A stretch of DNA of 64,000 nt. It comes from Metaphire vulgaris. Its lineage: Eukaryota; Annelida; Clitellata; Crassiclitellata; Megascolecidae. Positions 41,101-53,645 of the stretch are shown one piece after another. A program made the position numbers and the translations under genes. The stretch lies in the NCBI GenBank assembly GCA_018105865.1, contig CM030832.1, forward strand, positions 10,380,156 through 10,444,155. The letters run 5' to 3'. Below the pieces are notes generated by a model, which worked only from the letters and a program-made list of their open reading frames with translations, had not been told where the DNA came from and ran no database searches. The stretch's first letter is position 1. Each line of letters begins with the position of its first letter.

Positions 41101-42810
41101 CGCAGCATGGGCCATACAACAATCTCTTTAATGGTTTTCTTCGCAAACTCCAATCCAACAATATGTTCCCATTCAAGTGGGGGACCATGATCCATAATCT
41201 CAACAGACAAGAAATATGTCATTTAATGTTGTTGCTATCAAAGGCAATCAAGATGCCAAAATAGTGTAAATAAGTCGGCAATATAATGAATGAGATCAAA
41301 TTAAGCAAAACTCAATAATCACTTCACAAAGGATGAGTTCAATCAATCGAGGTTCAATGTTCTTCAGCCGTGGATCTGTTGGATCTTCACTTGCAGGACT
41401 GCCAACTGAAGCAGGTTTGGTGCTGAATGGCAAATGATGGCTAAAATGAAAGCCAGAAACCGTTACATGTTCTGGCATCATCGCTTATCGAATGTTATGC
41501 TAAACCAAGAAGAAACACAAATAATAGGCAGCACAAAAACTACCAGACTGGTCTAAGAATTCATCAAGCAGTGCAATGGAAAATATCTGCAGCATTCCTT
41601 ATAATAGAATACTCAGGTGTGCCGTTAGTTTAATGCAAGATTTGAGAAGATACATACATACATATGCACACACACATATCATATTTCTGTAGTGAATGTA
41701 TGCAATTCTGATCTTACCTGTCTTCTGTATCTTCCTTATTCATGGTTGGAGGAACGAACTTCCCACTTGGGCCACGTCTGACAAGAAAGCACAAAGCAGC
41801 AGTGCAAGGTACATCAACAAACGGTCAAAATACAGTCGGCAAAATGGAAAAACTACCAATTCCAACTCATGGCCAAAGCAACGTCTGCAAACCCAAAGAG
41901 CCTTATCAAATTCCATGCAAAGATTAGATATCTAATCTGACTCGACCTCTAAGATCTGTGACATTACTTCGCATTGCCTAGAGATAAGGCCGAAGAGTCA
42001 GTACACTGAACCCAGACCGAAAAAAGAACTAGTTTAATCTAAGAGACTATGCATGTGGAAATGCAGATTAACCTGGCTCCCAGTGACTTCTTCGAAGAGC
42101 CATAAGCTGCCATATTGGATGACAATGTTTGATAACCACTGTATCCATTTTTCTGGTGATCAATCACCTACAAACATTGGCTTGATATGACAGAAGCATT
42201 AGAACAATTTCTGCAATGAAAATATACTCAAAATGAACTCCGAATATTTTTCAAACTATTTAATTTTTATCAACACAATTACAGCAGTGTATATATGCAA
42301 CATTACTCACGAGCAACAGTCTTGCTCCTGACAATACTTTAAGTGTGTTTCCATGTTCACAGTTACCTAAGTACTCAATAATTTAATATGCTATGAAAAG
42401 TCTGCTTTTATCTTTCTCAAGGCATTAAAGTGAAGTGCATTATCTGATTTTGCTCAATTCAACTTTAGGAAACAAAGCCATGCTTAAATTGGTTGCCAAA
42501 AACAAAATAAAAATCCTGCTATTTTAGAATAAGAATTTAATCATGCCAAGTTTCTTTTCTGACAATGTAGCAAAATTATTAAAAATCACTGATAAAACAG
42601 TTTAAAAAATAGGCCTCATGGCAGAAAAACTTGAAGACTACTACACCAATTGCTGTCGAGCTGTCTTGAAAGCACTGTGGTCTGGATGCTGAGACTCTGG
42701 CTCGTTCATTGTCTGAAACTACATGGAATGCAACAAAGAAATACAAAACTTAAAACTTATGACTGCAATTTTCAGAAGTAAGATTTGCTCTATAAGTATG
42801 AAAATCATAT

Positions 42811-42861
<51 letters not shown>

Positions 42862-45800
42862 GCTACAAAATATTACCAGGATTTCATGAAAGCATCAATG
42901 AGATCATTAAAACAACAATAACTCAATCAAAGCAATTCAATTTGAAAGGCCATACACTTGTCAATAATATGCAGAAGTACACATAGTAGCCACAGCACAC
43001 GTGGTATGACCTGATTCTAATATGGCTTAGCTTTGATGACCCATTGGCTGACACACAAGGCATGAATTGTATGGTAGCACTAAAGAAGCTGATTAATTAG
43101 CAGAAACAAATAACAATCAAGGACAGATAAATAAAATACTTCAATCAGATCAACTAAAAATTAGTGATGAAAGAATACCACTGCCATTAATTATTGTGGG
43201 CTGGCTTGCCAATTTCCCAATTCCCAACTGGCTTACCAGCGTTTCCCCCAAGTGGTGGTCCATGGCAGTCAAGAAAATAGAGAAAAAAGTTAGAAGTTTT
43301 AAAATATTTTTTCTTAAGTGGATTTTGCTAATGTGACATGTTCAAGGTCATATTAAAAGAAGAATTTCAAAAAAATTGCCTGTCCCTGGTGAAAATAGGA
43401 CAATAGGAAAATTTTCTACCGGTCAGTTAATCAATGTCTGAATCACCTGTCTATATGTGCTGTACATGTGATATTATGCAGAGATGAAGACACGATTAAT
43501 AAAAAAATAATAAAATGTGGGATTTCAAGACCTGCATTGGTGATATATCTTCTAATCTCATTGGTTTTCTCCGAACCAAAGAGCTTTGAACTACAACAAA
43601 TGCACAGCCATTCGCTAAAATGTCTGCTAAAGTTCCTGCAAAGCTTTTAGCTTGTCCACTACAGTTCTAATCTAATCTAATCTAATTTTAAACTTCTATA
43701 GTTGCATTGCTCTGGCCTGGTGTTCAAACGTCATCAAGGAATTAAAAGCATTAATTCTTACTTAACCTCCAATGCTAAAGTTCAAACTAAATTGCGATAA
43801 AATCAAAAAGAAATGAAAATTTAAAAACCTAGATGGCTACAACAGATCCTCCAAATCACAAATATTGCATTCAAAACTCGTTTATGCCAATAAAAAACAC
43901 AGCTATATTTATATAGAAATTTGTTTAGATATTTACCGGTACTCTTACATAATCAAACACCAGAAAAGTGTGTCATATGGCAATTAAATCATAAAGGTGC
44001 TCTTTAAATAGATACTCAGTAAGACCACAAGGTCAAAAATACATTGGCAAAAATGGAATTTTGCCGAAGACTGATGTAAAGAAAAATCATAGCATATGAT
44101 TACAAACAAATATAATTACCAGAAAGACTCGACCCAGCATACTGTGATTCAGTGGAAGATGTTTTAGACATAAAAAGAAATTGACGTTTTTCAACTACAG
44201 GTTTCCCACTAAAGTTTTGCATCAGGTTTGTTGGTTGTTCCAGTTTCTGTATATTCTGGCAAGACGTTGACCCAGTCACCAATGCTGACTGACAAAACTT
44301 TTTAACAGGGAGATTAATGTCATGCTTAGGAAGCAAGGCAGTGGTCCAAGTAAGAGGCTCATCCATTTTCCCATCTGATTCTGAACAATGCGTTCCACTC
44401 TAAAATAGGAAATGCATAACATTACCACCGGGAAACAGAGATGAAGATCACATGAACTGTAACAACCTATTTCTTTTTTATAGCTATGAGCTTAATGTGA
44501 AATTAAAAGTTATTCAAAATACACACTGTCCAGTTAAGTCATAAGATAAACTCGTAAAGCAAAAACGAAAAATTAAATAGACTGACTCGGACAAGCTACT
44601 ATCCACGACATGTGATCAATGCCGTTCATCATTACATTTTGACGGCAACAATGATTCAATTCATTTGTGCATTTATGCAATCTCACATCAACTACTGATG
44701 TTTGTAACAGCATCCTTCCTAGACTTCCTTTTAGGCAACTCAAAGCACCAGCAATCAGTTGAGAATACATATGCTCCTCTTTGACTGCTATTGGAATAAC
44801 CATATCATATCAGTCTTAGACAATCTTCTCAGGTTTTGAGTTCCTGAAATATCATCTAATAAAGCAGAGGCAGACAAACTTTCTCTTTAAAAGGCTATGT
44901 ACATGAAACCTAATACTACATTAAGCGAGTCACACATACAAAGAGCCAAAATGTTTATAATTTAAAGTGGGGAAAAAAGGAAGAACTTTCAGTAATTTTC
45001 AGAAATGGAATCCATTATTAATGCAATGTTATAATACGATACAATAACTGCGATGACCTTTAAGACATTTTGGGGAGAAGCTTGAGGCACATTCCTACTT
45101 TTGCCCCAGGCACTGCCAACCCCTTCTAATATTTTAAAATAAAGTGCCATGTTTCCATAAAAAAATTTCAAATTATCTCACTTTCTGCCGGCCATATGCA
45201 TATTTCTAAATGATGATCTCACGGAGGCCGCATGGAATCCGGTTACGGGCTGCATGCAGCCCACAGGCTGTAGTTTGCCCATCCCTGTTACACAGGGATG
45301 TTACATAGTTATACCATCCGCATTCAAAAACTCTTTTGTCACTCCTCTCCTAAAAAAGCCTGGTCTTGACAGAGAAGATCTCAATAACTATCGCCCCATC
45401 TCAAATCTTTCTCTTCTATCAAAACTTACTGAAAAAATTGTGCTTTCCAGACTGAATGAACACCTTTCAAGTAACTCACTATATAATGCTCATCAATCTG
45501 CCTACACTAAACATCACTCAACTGAAACTGTCCTCGCCTACATTTATGACAGACTCTTAACTGCAATTGGTCTCCGACAAGTTACTGGCCTTTGTCTCCT
45601 TGACCTCTCTGCAGCATTTGATACCATAGATCACAAAATTCTGCTCGAGCGACTCTCTCTCTGGTTTGGCATATCTGAAATAGCTCACAACTGGTTTGCA
45701 TCTTATCTCAAATCTCGGTCTTTTCAAGTGTCCTGTCTTGGCCAAATTTCTCTTTCTCATATTATAGATTATGGAGTGCCTCAAGGATCTGTTCTCGGGC

Positions 45801-47763
45801 CTGGACTGTTCAGCCTCTACACCACACCACTTTCATCTCTAATTAATTCCCTCAATTTAAATCACCAACTCTATGCCGATGACACTCAGCTATTCCTGTC
45901 CTTCTCACCTCTTTCATTCAATGCTTCTATTATTGAGCTTGAATCTGCATTCTCGTCAATCTCTACGTGGATGTCATCTAATCTCCTCGCTCTCAACCCA
46001 TCTAAGACAGAGTTTCTTTTAATCGGACTACCCCAACAACTAAAAATACTTGACAATCCTAAACTAGTTTTGGCTCCTGACACCACAATAATCCCTGTTC
46101 CAACTGCTAGAAATCTCGGATTCAAATCTGACTCTTTTCTAAACTTCGAATCACAAATCTCCCAACTTTCAAAAGCCTGCTTTATTCATATTCGTGACCT
46201 TCGTCGCCTACGTCCTTGTCTTGATATTAAGACTGCGTCCACAATCGCCACCTCTATAGTCCAATCCAAATTAGATTACTGTAACTCCCTCTACTATAAC
46301 CTTCCCAAAGCCTCCATCAACAAATTGCAATCAATACAAAATGCTTTAGCTCGTGCTGTTACTATGTCACCTAAATTCTCCCATATTTCACCCATACTAA
46401 AATCATTACATTGGCTTAAAATAACAGAACGTATTCAATATAAGATAATAACACTTACACATAGCTCACTTCAGTCATCAAAACCTGTCTACCTTAGATC
46501 ACTATTAACCCCTCAGCCTCCTCGACCCACACGTTCGTCATCTCATCTCACTCTGTCACGCCCGCTAAATCAGTCATCCCTGAAAATTTGCAACCGTGCC
46601 TTCTCATACGCTGCACCTGAACTCTGGAACTCGATCCCAGCTTCCCTTCGCACACTTGGACACTTTCAAACAATAAAATCAGAATCCTCATTTCCTATAA
46701 TTCCTGCACTATCTCCTCAAGTCTTCAGGTCTAAGCTTAAATCCTTCCTGTTTCTTAAATCATTTCCGCCATAGCTGTAACAACCTAGCCTCACTGCCCT
46801 TCGGATATTGACTATTGCCTGGCTGATCCCACACCTTTCCTATAGCTATTTTAAGAGAGGCTGAGCGCCTAAGAATAAGCAGCTACTGTTGTGCTGCTTT
46901 CCAAGGCGCTATAGAAATCCACGAGATTTTACTTTACTTTACTTACACAGCAATGTCTATTTGCCTAATGAGTCTTGAATGACCAATTCTGTTCTGATCA
47001 CATATCCAAGCTCATCCCCACATCTACCTCCAGATCTGCCTTGAATGACCACTGTTACTGACTCTGCTCCAGCATTCATCACCAACTACTTGTTCCACCT
47101 TCTGCCAAAATGGCAAAGTTAAATGATAGATCAGCTTCCCTACTGGCAATCCACTAATACTGAACTGACAATGTCAAGAAAGCAAAGTCCACTGCAATAT
47201 TCAAGCATTACTTCAAGACTCATCTATTTCACACTTTACTCAAATAGTTCTTGTTAAAACGTCTTTCACTTTAGTCTTTGCCAAGCCTATTGTGTTGCAA
47301 AAATAGTCTTGCAAAACTAATAGCATATGGTTTAATTTAATACACTGACATGGACTGACAAAATGTTAAAAATTTAAAAACATGTCAAACATACATAGAC
47401 AATTCAATTAATGCGTTTACCTTTGAAATTGAAAGAAACTTTTTCACATAGTCACAGTCATCAAACATTTTGATGCCAAAGCTTGTTTTCCACTTAGCTG
47501 ACTCTATAAAAATAAAAGTATGTAAATACTATGTATGCAATTTGCCATCTCAACAAATTGGAACTTAATTCGTATTTTATTGACTGGATGAAAATGCATT
47601 GCTCTCTGAAAATTCTGTGAAACATGTACACATTTACAATTAAATCAGTCAAAAGTCTCCCCATAATAATTCCTTTTTCTTTCAATTACAAATCCATCCA
47701 AAGCCTTTCCAAGAGTAACCAGTGCCATCACTACATGGCAATAAACCGAGCTGCAAACTACGT

Positions 47764-47803
<40 letters not shown>

Positions 47804-49205
47804 GATCCACTGACAAGTTTAGAAGCCACTCTCTATGCTTGGAAATAGTGCAACAAATAGAAACAACCACATAATGAATTTTCCAACTAAAAACCTCCAC
47901 CTCATAAGAAATTTTCTAACAAAAGCTCACCATTTCGATTGCCTTCAACACAAGCAAAAGCTCCATCAGCATAATTATTCAGTCCTTAAACAATAACAAT
48001 GCCAAGTTAATTGAAAAAGATAAATTGAACCACGAAACAACAACCATTTTTCAAAAATCTCCTACCGAGCCAGTGGCATAGCAGCAACATGGTCATATGG
48101 GTCAAAGCGATGCCCGCAAGTCTCAAAGGCCCTGCTGGGTCTCAATTTGTTTTATTATTTAAACACTTTAAGAGATAGATGTGTCCTGCTTTAAGGAATA
48201 CAAGATAACATTTTACAATTGAAGCTGTAAATGTGGAAACAGTTTAGCTGAAGCATCAATACGCACACAGTTTGCAAGAACTAATATGAATTCCAGGCAA
48301 TTCAACAAAGTGTGTGTCCAAATATCCAAAATTAATCGAAATTGCAAACGAGGTACGTGAGCAATTTTACTTAGTCATGTAAAAAGATGTCTTCATTCTA
48401 TTTCGTGATTTTTAATACTACATGGTACTAAGCGAGAGCAAGAAACTTTTATTGTGCAATGGTTCCATACAACAATGTAGCAATACAAAATGGCCCACAG
48501 TAAATAACTTGGTAATGACATCTACATAAGTCACACACACGCGCGCATACGTGCACACACATACAAGCGCACACACGCACACAGGCTCTCAGCATCTTAC
48601 TGTTGTTAAAGACCAACATATTCATTTAGAACTGCAGCTCAGTATCAGTCTTTCAACTCAAATGATTAGGTCACTTGAAGGTCAAATTTTCACAATATGT
48701 TAGGAAGGCACTGCACACAGAAAATGAATGACAAGAGAGCACTCAAGTCATGCATCAGATTGGTCGAGATAATTTGAATTTAAAAATCATTACCAATTTC
48801 AGGTGAATCAACAAGACAAGCATAGACATCTGCCCGAGTTTGAAAGATGTGTGATGAAGCTTCAGAACTTGCCCTAAAAAACCCACAAAAATTCATGAAT
48901 TCCATGTCAAAGTGGCTAAAAACAACTATAATAAAAGATAAATTCCAGTAAATAGCTTACAATTAACTATGACTTTGCTTAATCTTCAGAGTAAAAGACA
49001 CAATTGCATTACTGAGAAATTTAAATAACTAGATTAGTATTACAGAATTTTACATGTTTGAAGCTCTGGCATATTCCACGAGGGAAAGAAGACCACGGAG
49101 GTCATCAGCTTTGGAAGAAAACTGGGCACTGGCAACTGGAACATTTTCATTTGCTGAAAGCTGCTGCCATCTTTGAAGAAAACGAGCTTTTGTGTCGTCA
49201 GCCAT
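35106..49205 (-). CDS. FIGNL1: FIGNL1, fidgetin-like AAA ATPase
   Basis: Exons, transcript order: 49205-49054, 48873-48794, 47984-47931, 47503-47421, 44399-44120, 42712-42647, 42167-42073, 41777-41718, 41440-41323, 41198-41098, 39102-39023, 38680-38610, 38054-37893, 37672-37617, 37239-37076, 36379-36279, 35231-35106. FIGNL1 disassembles RAD51 filaments in homologous recombination. Visible are GLNNYA in the N-terminal region, FKTARQQL in the RAD51-binding region (FxxA motif), GKFVPP, and [10 protein letters not shown]. The AAA core has Walker A GPPGTGKT, pore-side [15 protein letters not shown], Walker B VFIDEID, sensor [17 protein letters not shown] and [10 protein letters not shown]. The C-terminus is DWNDKFG. 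The junction 44120/42712 changes phase (1 against 0), so at least one exon, length 2 mod 3, is missing from this model. Intron 37616-37240 uses a GC donor. A likely leader exon ends at 52032. Confidence 0.95.
35262..35600 (-). mobile_element. LINE reverse transcriptase fragment
   Basis: The minus strand encodes [20 protein letters not shown], containing the catalytic FADD box. After a frameshift it continues [19 protein letters not shown], the usual region following the active site. Ends are undefined. It lies in the last FIGNL1 intron. Confidence 0.75.
36515..36884. mobile_element. 370-bp terminal-inverted-repeat element in a FIGNL1 intron
   Basis: Left end TCATTCTGTGTCAATTCA and complemented right end TCATTCTGTCTCAATTCA match with one difference. 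A weaker inner pair is near ggttgacc and gtcaacc. No target duplication could be settled, so the superfamily is unknown. Intron 36380-37075. Confidence 0.65.
37615..37616 (-). other. GC splice donor of a GC-AG intron (FIGNL1)
   Basis: The exon ends ACAAACAG and the intron starts GCAAGG. Phase fixes it: AG plus the A of the next exon gives the conserved Arg of [16 protein letters not shown]. The rest of the donor matches consensus strongly, as is usual for GC-AG introns. Confidence 0.88.
39660..40765 (-). mobile_element. GC-rich CR1/L2-like LINE, 5'-truncated
   Basis: From 40762 the minus strand reads [27 protein letters not shown] with an intact YADD, then [14 protein letters not shown] and [10 protein letters not shown]. 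It continues in other frames through [15 protein letters not shown] to [26 protein letters not shown], so at least two frameshifts inactivate it. The 3' UTR (taacgactgcaagggcacg) equals the copy at 11562-11690. It is markedly richer in GC and CpG than its surroundings. It lies in FIGNL1 intron 39103-41097. Confidence 0.9.
40750..40853 (+). repeat. 104-bp exact duplication, copy 1
   Basis: Identical over 104 bp to 41583-41686, same orientation, starts 833 bp apart. This copy begins at the 5' junction of the LINE at 39660-40765. Confidence 0.93.
41583..41686 (+). repeat. 104-bp exact duplication, copy 2
   Basis: Identical to 40750-40853. Lies in FIGNL1 intron 41441-41717, with two FIGNL1 exons between the copies. 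Confidence 0.93.
42816..42856. repeat. (TA)n microsatellite
   Basis: Uninterrupted AT run in FIGNL1 intron 42713-44119. The rest of this intron shows no repeat I recognise, but it should hold the unresolved exon. Confidence 0.9.
44865..45287. mobile_element. Decayed hAT element
   Basis: Left end CAGAGGCAGACAAACT and complemented right end CAGGGATGGGCAAACT have the look of hAT termini, and the right side continues acagcctgtgggctgc. Flanks TAATAAAG and TTACACAG agree at five of eight positions, a plausible old target duplication. A LINE follows directly. Confidence 0.65.
45290..46945 (+). mobile_element. CR1/L2-clade LINE, 5'-truncated, with a long open frame
   Basis: An open frame at 45254-46774 encodes about 490 residues of reverse transcriptase. 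It includes [71 protein letters not shown] with intact YADD, and the C-terminal [14 protein letters not shown]. The endonuclease domain is missing. The 3' UTR has ccaaggcgctatagaaat, characteristic of this clade, and ends in (TTTAC)n. It sits in FIGNL1 intron 44400-47420 in the opposite orientation to the gene. The absence of stops suggests a fairly recent insertion. Confidence 0.92.
47030..47290 (+). mobile_element. Degenerate LINE C-terminus
   Basis: Broken plus-strand frames retain [15 protein letters not shown], the usual end of CR1/L2-type proteins, preceded by remnants with stops. It directly follows the 45290 LINE. Confidence 0.45.
47768..47801 (+). repeat. (CA)n microsatellite
   Basis: Uninterrupted CA run in FIGNL1 intron 47504-47930. 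Confidence 0.95.
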
Positions 49206-49529
49206 TAATACACATCATCACTAAAAGTACAGAGTAAATAGTTTAACATTTTCCATCTACAGTTAAAAACACACTACAAATGGACCACTGAGGACCCACA
49301 TGTTCAAAAAGATTTACAAGGTTTCAACACCACTCCTGGAACCCTAGTCAGGGTTCCAGAATGGGGCATCATCATCTCTACAAGCCAACTTGGCCAGACC
49401 TGACTAGAAAATTTGGGGGAGCACTGTGAGTTCACCAACAAGGTCTGTGGTGAAGCCCAGCCAAAAAATTAAGGGTAATGCTAGATTCAAATCTTGACAT
49501 TTGGTGCATATTTTCAGACTACATGACAG

Positions 49530-50205
49530 CTATTGGTGCCAATAACCCTATCTCCAAATGATAAATCAGAATTCATTTACCTAGGTAGTGTCCAGAGTTC
49601 TGATGGCAGGTGTCAGCGGGACATTACTCGCAGAATCGGCATAGCTGCATCTGCCATGAGAACTCTTCAAAATTTATGGTGCCAAAGACAGATACAGCTC
49701 GGTACTAAGATCCGAATTTATCAGTCCTGCGTCCTGCCAATTCTCCTATATGGTTCTGAGACTTGGACTCTGCTTACACGAGACTCTGAAAGACTACAGG
49801 CATTCCATATGCACTGCCAGAGACAGCTTCTCTGCATTTGCTGGTTTGACTTCGTGACCAACGAAGCAGTCTCCAAACAGACTGCCCTCCTGCCAGTGAC
49901 AGAAATTATCACGCGACGCCGTCTGTCTCTCTTCGGGCATGTGGCTCGCCAGGACAAGAACATTCCGGCCCATCGCGCTCTTGCCTGCGCCATTGCTCGA
50001 CGCACCGAGACGCGTCCTTCTCCGAGCTGGAGAAGACCTCCTGGCAGACCACGCCGTACATGGCCCCAGCAGATCGGCGATGGTCTTCCTTCCACAATTC
50101 TTCATGAATGGCACTCAGCCATTGGTCGCGGTCACAACTCGCGCAACACGAGATTGGCACAACGGACCTCTGTCGTCCATGTGAACAAATGAAATGAATG
50201 AAATG
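49530..50205 (+). mobile_element. LINE reverse transcriptase C-terminal fragment (RTE/jockey-like)
   Basis: An open plus-strand frame of ~219 residues reads SEFIYLGSVQSSDGRCQRDI, RIYQSCVLPILLYGSETWTL, RRRLSLFGHVAR and PPGRPRRTWPQQI. This is the region after the catalytic motif in RTE- and jockey-type proteins. There is no active site. The 3' half is unusually GC-rich. It lies in the probable 5' UTR intron of FIGNL1. Confidence 0.85.
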
Positions 50206-50821
50206 ATAAATTCGGTTATACAATATACACGGATCTCATGACCAGTCTAGGCCTGAATAGGGGGTCAGAACCCCTTGTATCCAACTTGTGGCTACACAAG
50301 TTCAATATTGTGTAAGCCATTTAACAAGACAACCTAATTTTTACTCGACAACAAAAGCGTTGATGAACAAAGGTAGAAATTTTCAAAGAGTAAATTGTTA
50401 TAATTCAAACAACTGAGAAAATGGTCACCAGAATGCAAATTTATACATCCTAATGACAAGAAACCAATACAGAGATGTAAAGAAAGGAATTTAGTAAAGT
50501 ATAACGTTGAACAGCAACTATATTAGGGTAAATATACTGTACGTATGGCAGCAGCACATATCATTATATTGCACACTATTCCCAATTCTGAATCTTCCAA
50601 ATAATGACGTAGTAACTTCCTATAGTAAGTTCTGACAATTCTAAACAGTATATTGCTATAACACAAATTACTGAAAAAGGTTAGTTAGAGGGCTATGATG
50701 GATGCATAATATAGGTCTAAAGGTGGCATAGCATCATGGAGAGGATAAAATAGTACCATAAGCTGACAGTAAAGATGAACTACGAGAATTGACAAAAAGA
50801 AAAGAAAGTGCAAGAAAAAAA

Positions 50822-50965
50822 TATTTTATCTTAACATGGTTTAAAGTTGTTTAGGAGGCATTACTGCATGTGTGAAAGTCACTAGGGGCGCTAACGGGGC
50901 TTGAACCTGCTCCATCAGCATGCCACTCCAGCACGTAACCCACTCTGCCATTTTCCGCTCCTACT
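50822..50965 (-). mobile_element. tRNA-derived SINE, second copy
   Basis: On the minus strand it has box A in aatggcagagtgggttac and box B GGTTCAAGCCCC, then gcccctagtgactttcacac and a tail of aaacaactttaaaccatg type. This is the same SINE as 15655-15780. Confidence 0.75.
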
Positions 50966-51350
50966 GTTGTGGCACCTTGTTCATGCATTCGGCGTAGAAA
51001 AGATCTGGACGCATTAGTAGTAGCAGTAGTAGTAGTAGATCACATGTCATTCAATTAACTGATAAGTAGTCACCGCCTTGCCATCTTCAGACATGCTGCC
51101 TGCTTCGGAGAGACAGTTCCGTTTCATCAAGCCCTCCACTGCCACATCAACCTGTCCATCGGTTGTCCACCTGACAGATTGTGAAAGCTCTGTCCTGGTC
51201 ATCCCAGGAAAAGATGGATCGACCACATCTGTACCCAGACCAGTGAGATTCCATCAACTCTCTGGAGACGTGCCATCCGGTGGGTCATGGTCAAGGGGTG
51301 ACGCAACGCCCCCCCTCTGGCCACGCGCTTCTGATGATGATGACGAGTAG

Positions 51351-51538
51351 CAGTGGCGGCTCCATCGGGGGGGCCAGGGGGGCCCGTGCCCCCCTATTGA
51401 GAGCCTGCCCCCCCAGTGCCCCCCCAGTTGGGACCCTATACTTAATGCTACATACATTAAACAACAAATGGTTGGCCCCCCATGATTAGAAGTTGCCCCC
51501 CCAACGGCCCCACTTGCCAAATCCTAGAGCCGCCACTG
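51351..51538. mobile_element. 188-bp hAT-type MITE, copy 2, 8-bp TSD
   Basis: The termini CAGTGGCGGCTC and GAGCCGCCACTG are perfect 12-bp inverted repeats. ACGAGTAG is duplicated exactly at 51343-51350 and 51539-51546. It is collinear with 31594-31786, with small differences mainly in G/C run lengths. Confidence 0.95.
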
Positions 51539-51825
51539 ACGAGTAGTAGTAGTAGAAGAAGACGTAGTAATAGTAGTCATGGGCGTCACTCCATAAAGGG
51601 CCCGGGTCCAAAGAATAATGTGGGGCCCAGTACTTGTTGCACGCTCCCCCCCCCAATATTTTGATCTACCAGTTAACACATTTTCAAGTCTCAATATATG
51701 TTCTTCCTGAAATTTCTATTTTTGAAATTCCATATTTTTGGTTCAGAGATGGCGATACACAGGGGCCCGATCCCTCCATTGATTTAGAGTAGGTTCAGCA
51801 TGTGTTGTCCCACTCCAACATGGTG

Positions 51826-51928
<103 letters not shown>

Positions 51929-52031
51929 CCTAACTGGAGATATAAAAGTTCGCGATTTCAGATTCGTTCAAACACCCGTCAAACGGCTTAAATAAGCAAG
52001 TTCTTCAGAAATTGCTATCAGTCATACTTAC

Positions 52032-52140
52032 TAACTGCGAAGACAAAGTCCTTCTCCTCGATTCTATTATTATTTAATTTACAAAATAGGTTCCAAAACA
52101 ATTTGAGTGTGCCGCGTAGTGTTGCCGCTAACACTTGTTA
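52032..52140 (-). other. Probable non-coding first exon of FIGNL1
   Basis: On the minus strand, GCAGTTA is followed by a consensus donor GTAAGTATG at 52031, and an acceptor (gtacttttag) lies 18 bases before the FIGNL1 ATG at 49205. The 5' limit is a guess. A tandem pair of ~32-bp units (ggagaacaatagtagtacta type) at about 52245-52310 lies just upstream. Confidence 0.45.
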
Positions 52141-53110
52141 AATATTCGACACAACAAATTATATGAGTCACATTACGCATTGAATTTGCAGTTACTCGAC
52201 TTTGCTTTTTTGGCAGAATCATAGAATCTGGTTGTGGGTTAATTAACGGAGAACAATAGTAGTACTAGAGGACAGAAACGGAGAACAAGAGTAGTACTAG
52301 AGGACAGACAATGTGTTTTCGAACACACATTTCCACCGCAATCTGCCTCGCTGTTTCCCACTCTGACGAATTCAACCGAACACAAGGGACCAGCGTACAG
52401 CTAAATTTAGACCGCGCTTTAATGACATCATCGTCTGAATTTTCGGGATTTTATTTATTTTAGATTGTTAGGAAATTTTAGATTGATCGATCTGATTTCG
52501 CTTAAATCGAAACGTCCAGGCGGTAATGGAACCGTTTAGCCATTTTATAAGTGCTTTAGAATAGTTTAGATCATGCATTGAAAATCATACATACACACAG
52601 TCTACAGTAGCTTCAGTTATGGACCTATGGTGTTCGCTATTGACGAGCTAGGATAAACTTGAGTTGCGCAGGGATATGCTGGCGTGCTCCCATGCCCTAG
52701 TGAGATCAGATCGATTTTGGCTTTAGAGGTGATGGTGCCTCACATTCTGGAACCGGGGCTACGCCATTGGTAATGAGGCTTTGGTAAATTCTTGACAAAG
52801 AATCTTCACACGATCAGGGATTTTACTACACCCCGGCAGGGGATCACAACCCCGGTCTGTGACAGACACCCTCTTACCCTACACCCCTTCCAGGGATGGT
52901 GTTGGCTATCACCCAAACCAGACTGATGTTAAAACTCTTCATTGAAAATTCTAAAATGTAATCCATTTTTAGATTGACTCATGTAGTCATGATCAACCTC
53001 ATCTTACTGGGGTAGTTTTGGTATTCACCATCCATTGTCATGATTAGCCTATCTTTGGAAATTTTGGAATTTAGATGATTTGGAAGAGCCATACAGTGCA
53101 CTGTCTTTCG

Positions 53111-53440
53111 TGATGACATGCAGGCCCGTCTTTAAGTGTTGGAAATTGGGCACTGTGCCCGGGGCCCCATGCATTTTAGAAGCCCTGCACGCTCCAACCT
53201 TTTTATGTTTTAACCCTTTTTGCTTATCAACTTCTGAAAGATAAATTGGGCAAGAGATCATTGACTCGAGGCAACCTGCTACTGTGGAACGCCCTTCCAC
53301 ATGAGATTGCATTGGTGACTTCCGTCGAAGTGTTTGCTTCTAAACTAAAAACGCACTTGTTTCGCATTTTTTATGGTGACTGATGTAAATCGCTCTTGCC
53401 TATGGCCTAAGTCATGTTTTAGCATTGGATAAATCAGCTT

Positions 53441-53493
<53 letters not shown>

Positions 53494-53645
53494 TGAAAGG
53501 TCAAACTCCAAAAAACGTGATGACCTTTTTTCCTCGTCAACTTTTTGGAACATCTGAGAAAATTTTTTTGACCTCTGCCAGGGCCCCTTATATATTGCAG
53601 AGACCTAGGCATGTGCCTACCTTGCCTATGCCTTAAAACGGCCCT
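53111..53645. mobile_element. Transposon relic enclosing a LINE 3' fragment
   Basis: Left CAGGCCCGTCTTTAAG and complemented right CAGGGCCGTTTTAAGG look like hAT-type termini; no target duplication was found. Inside, 53235-53494 encodes KLGKRSLTRGNLLLWNALPH and SKLKTHLFRIFYGD, then a stop and a (TAA)n tail at 53441-53494: a 5'-truncated CR1/L2-like LINE nested in it. Confidence 0.6.

Noticed and set aside
43190..43270. Possible missing FIGNL1 exon (minus, ending CGCTG/GTAAGCC)
   Set aside because: There is a good donor but no AG acceptor upstream within a usable distance.
49721..50223. Several minus-strand frames over 80 residues
   Set aside because: They are shadows of the plus-strand LINE frame in GC-rich sequence.
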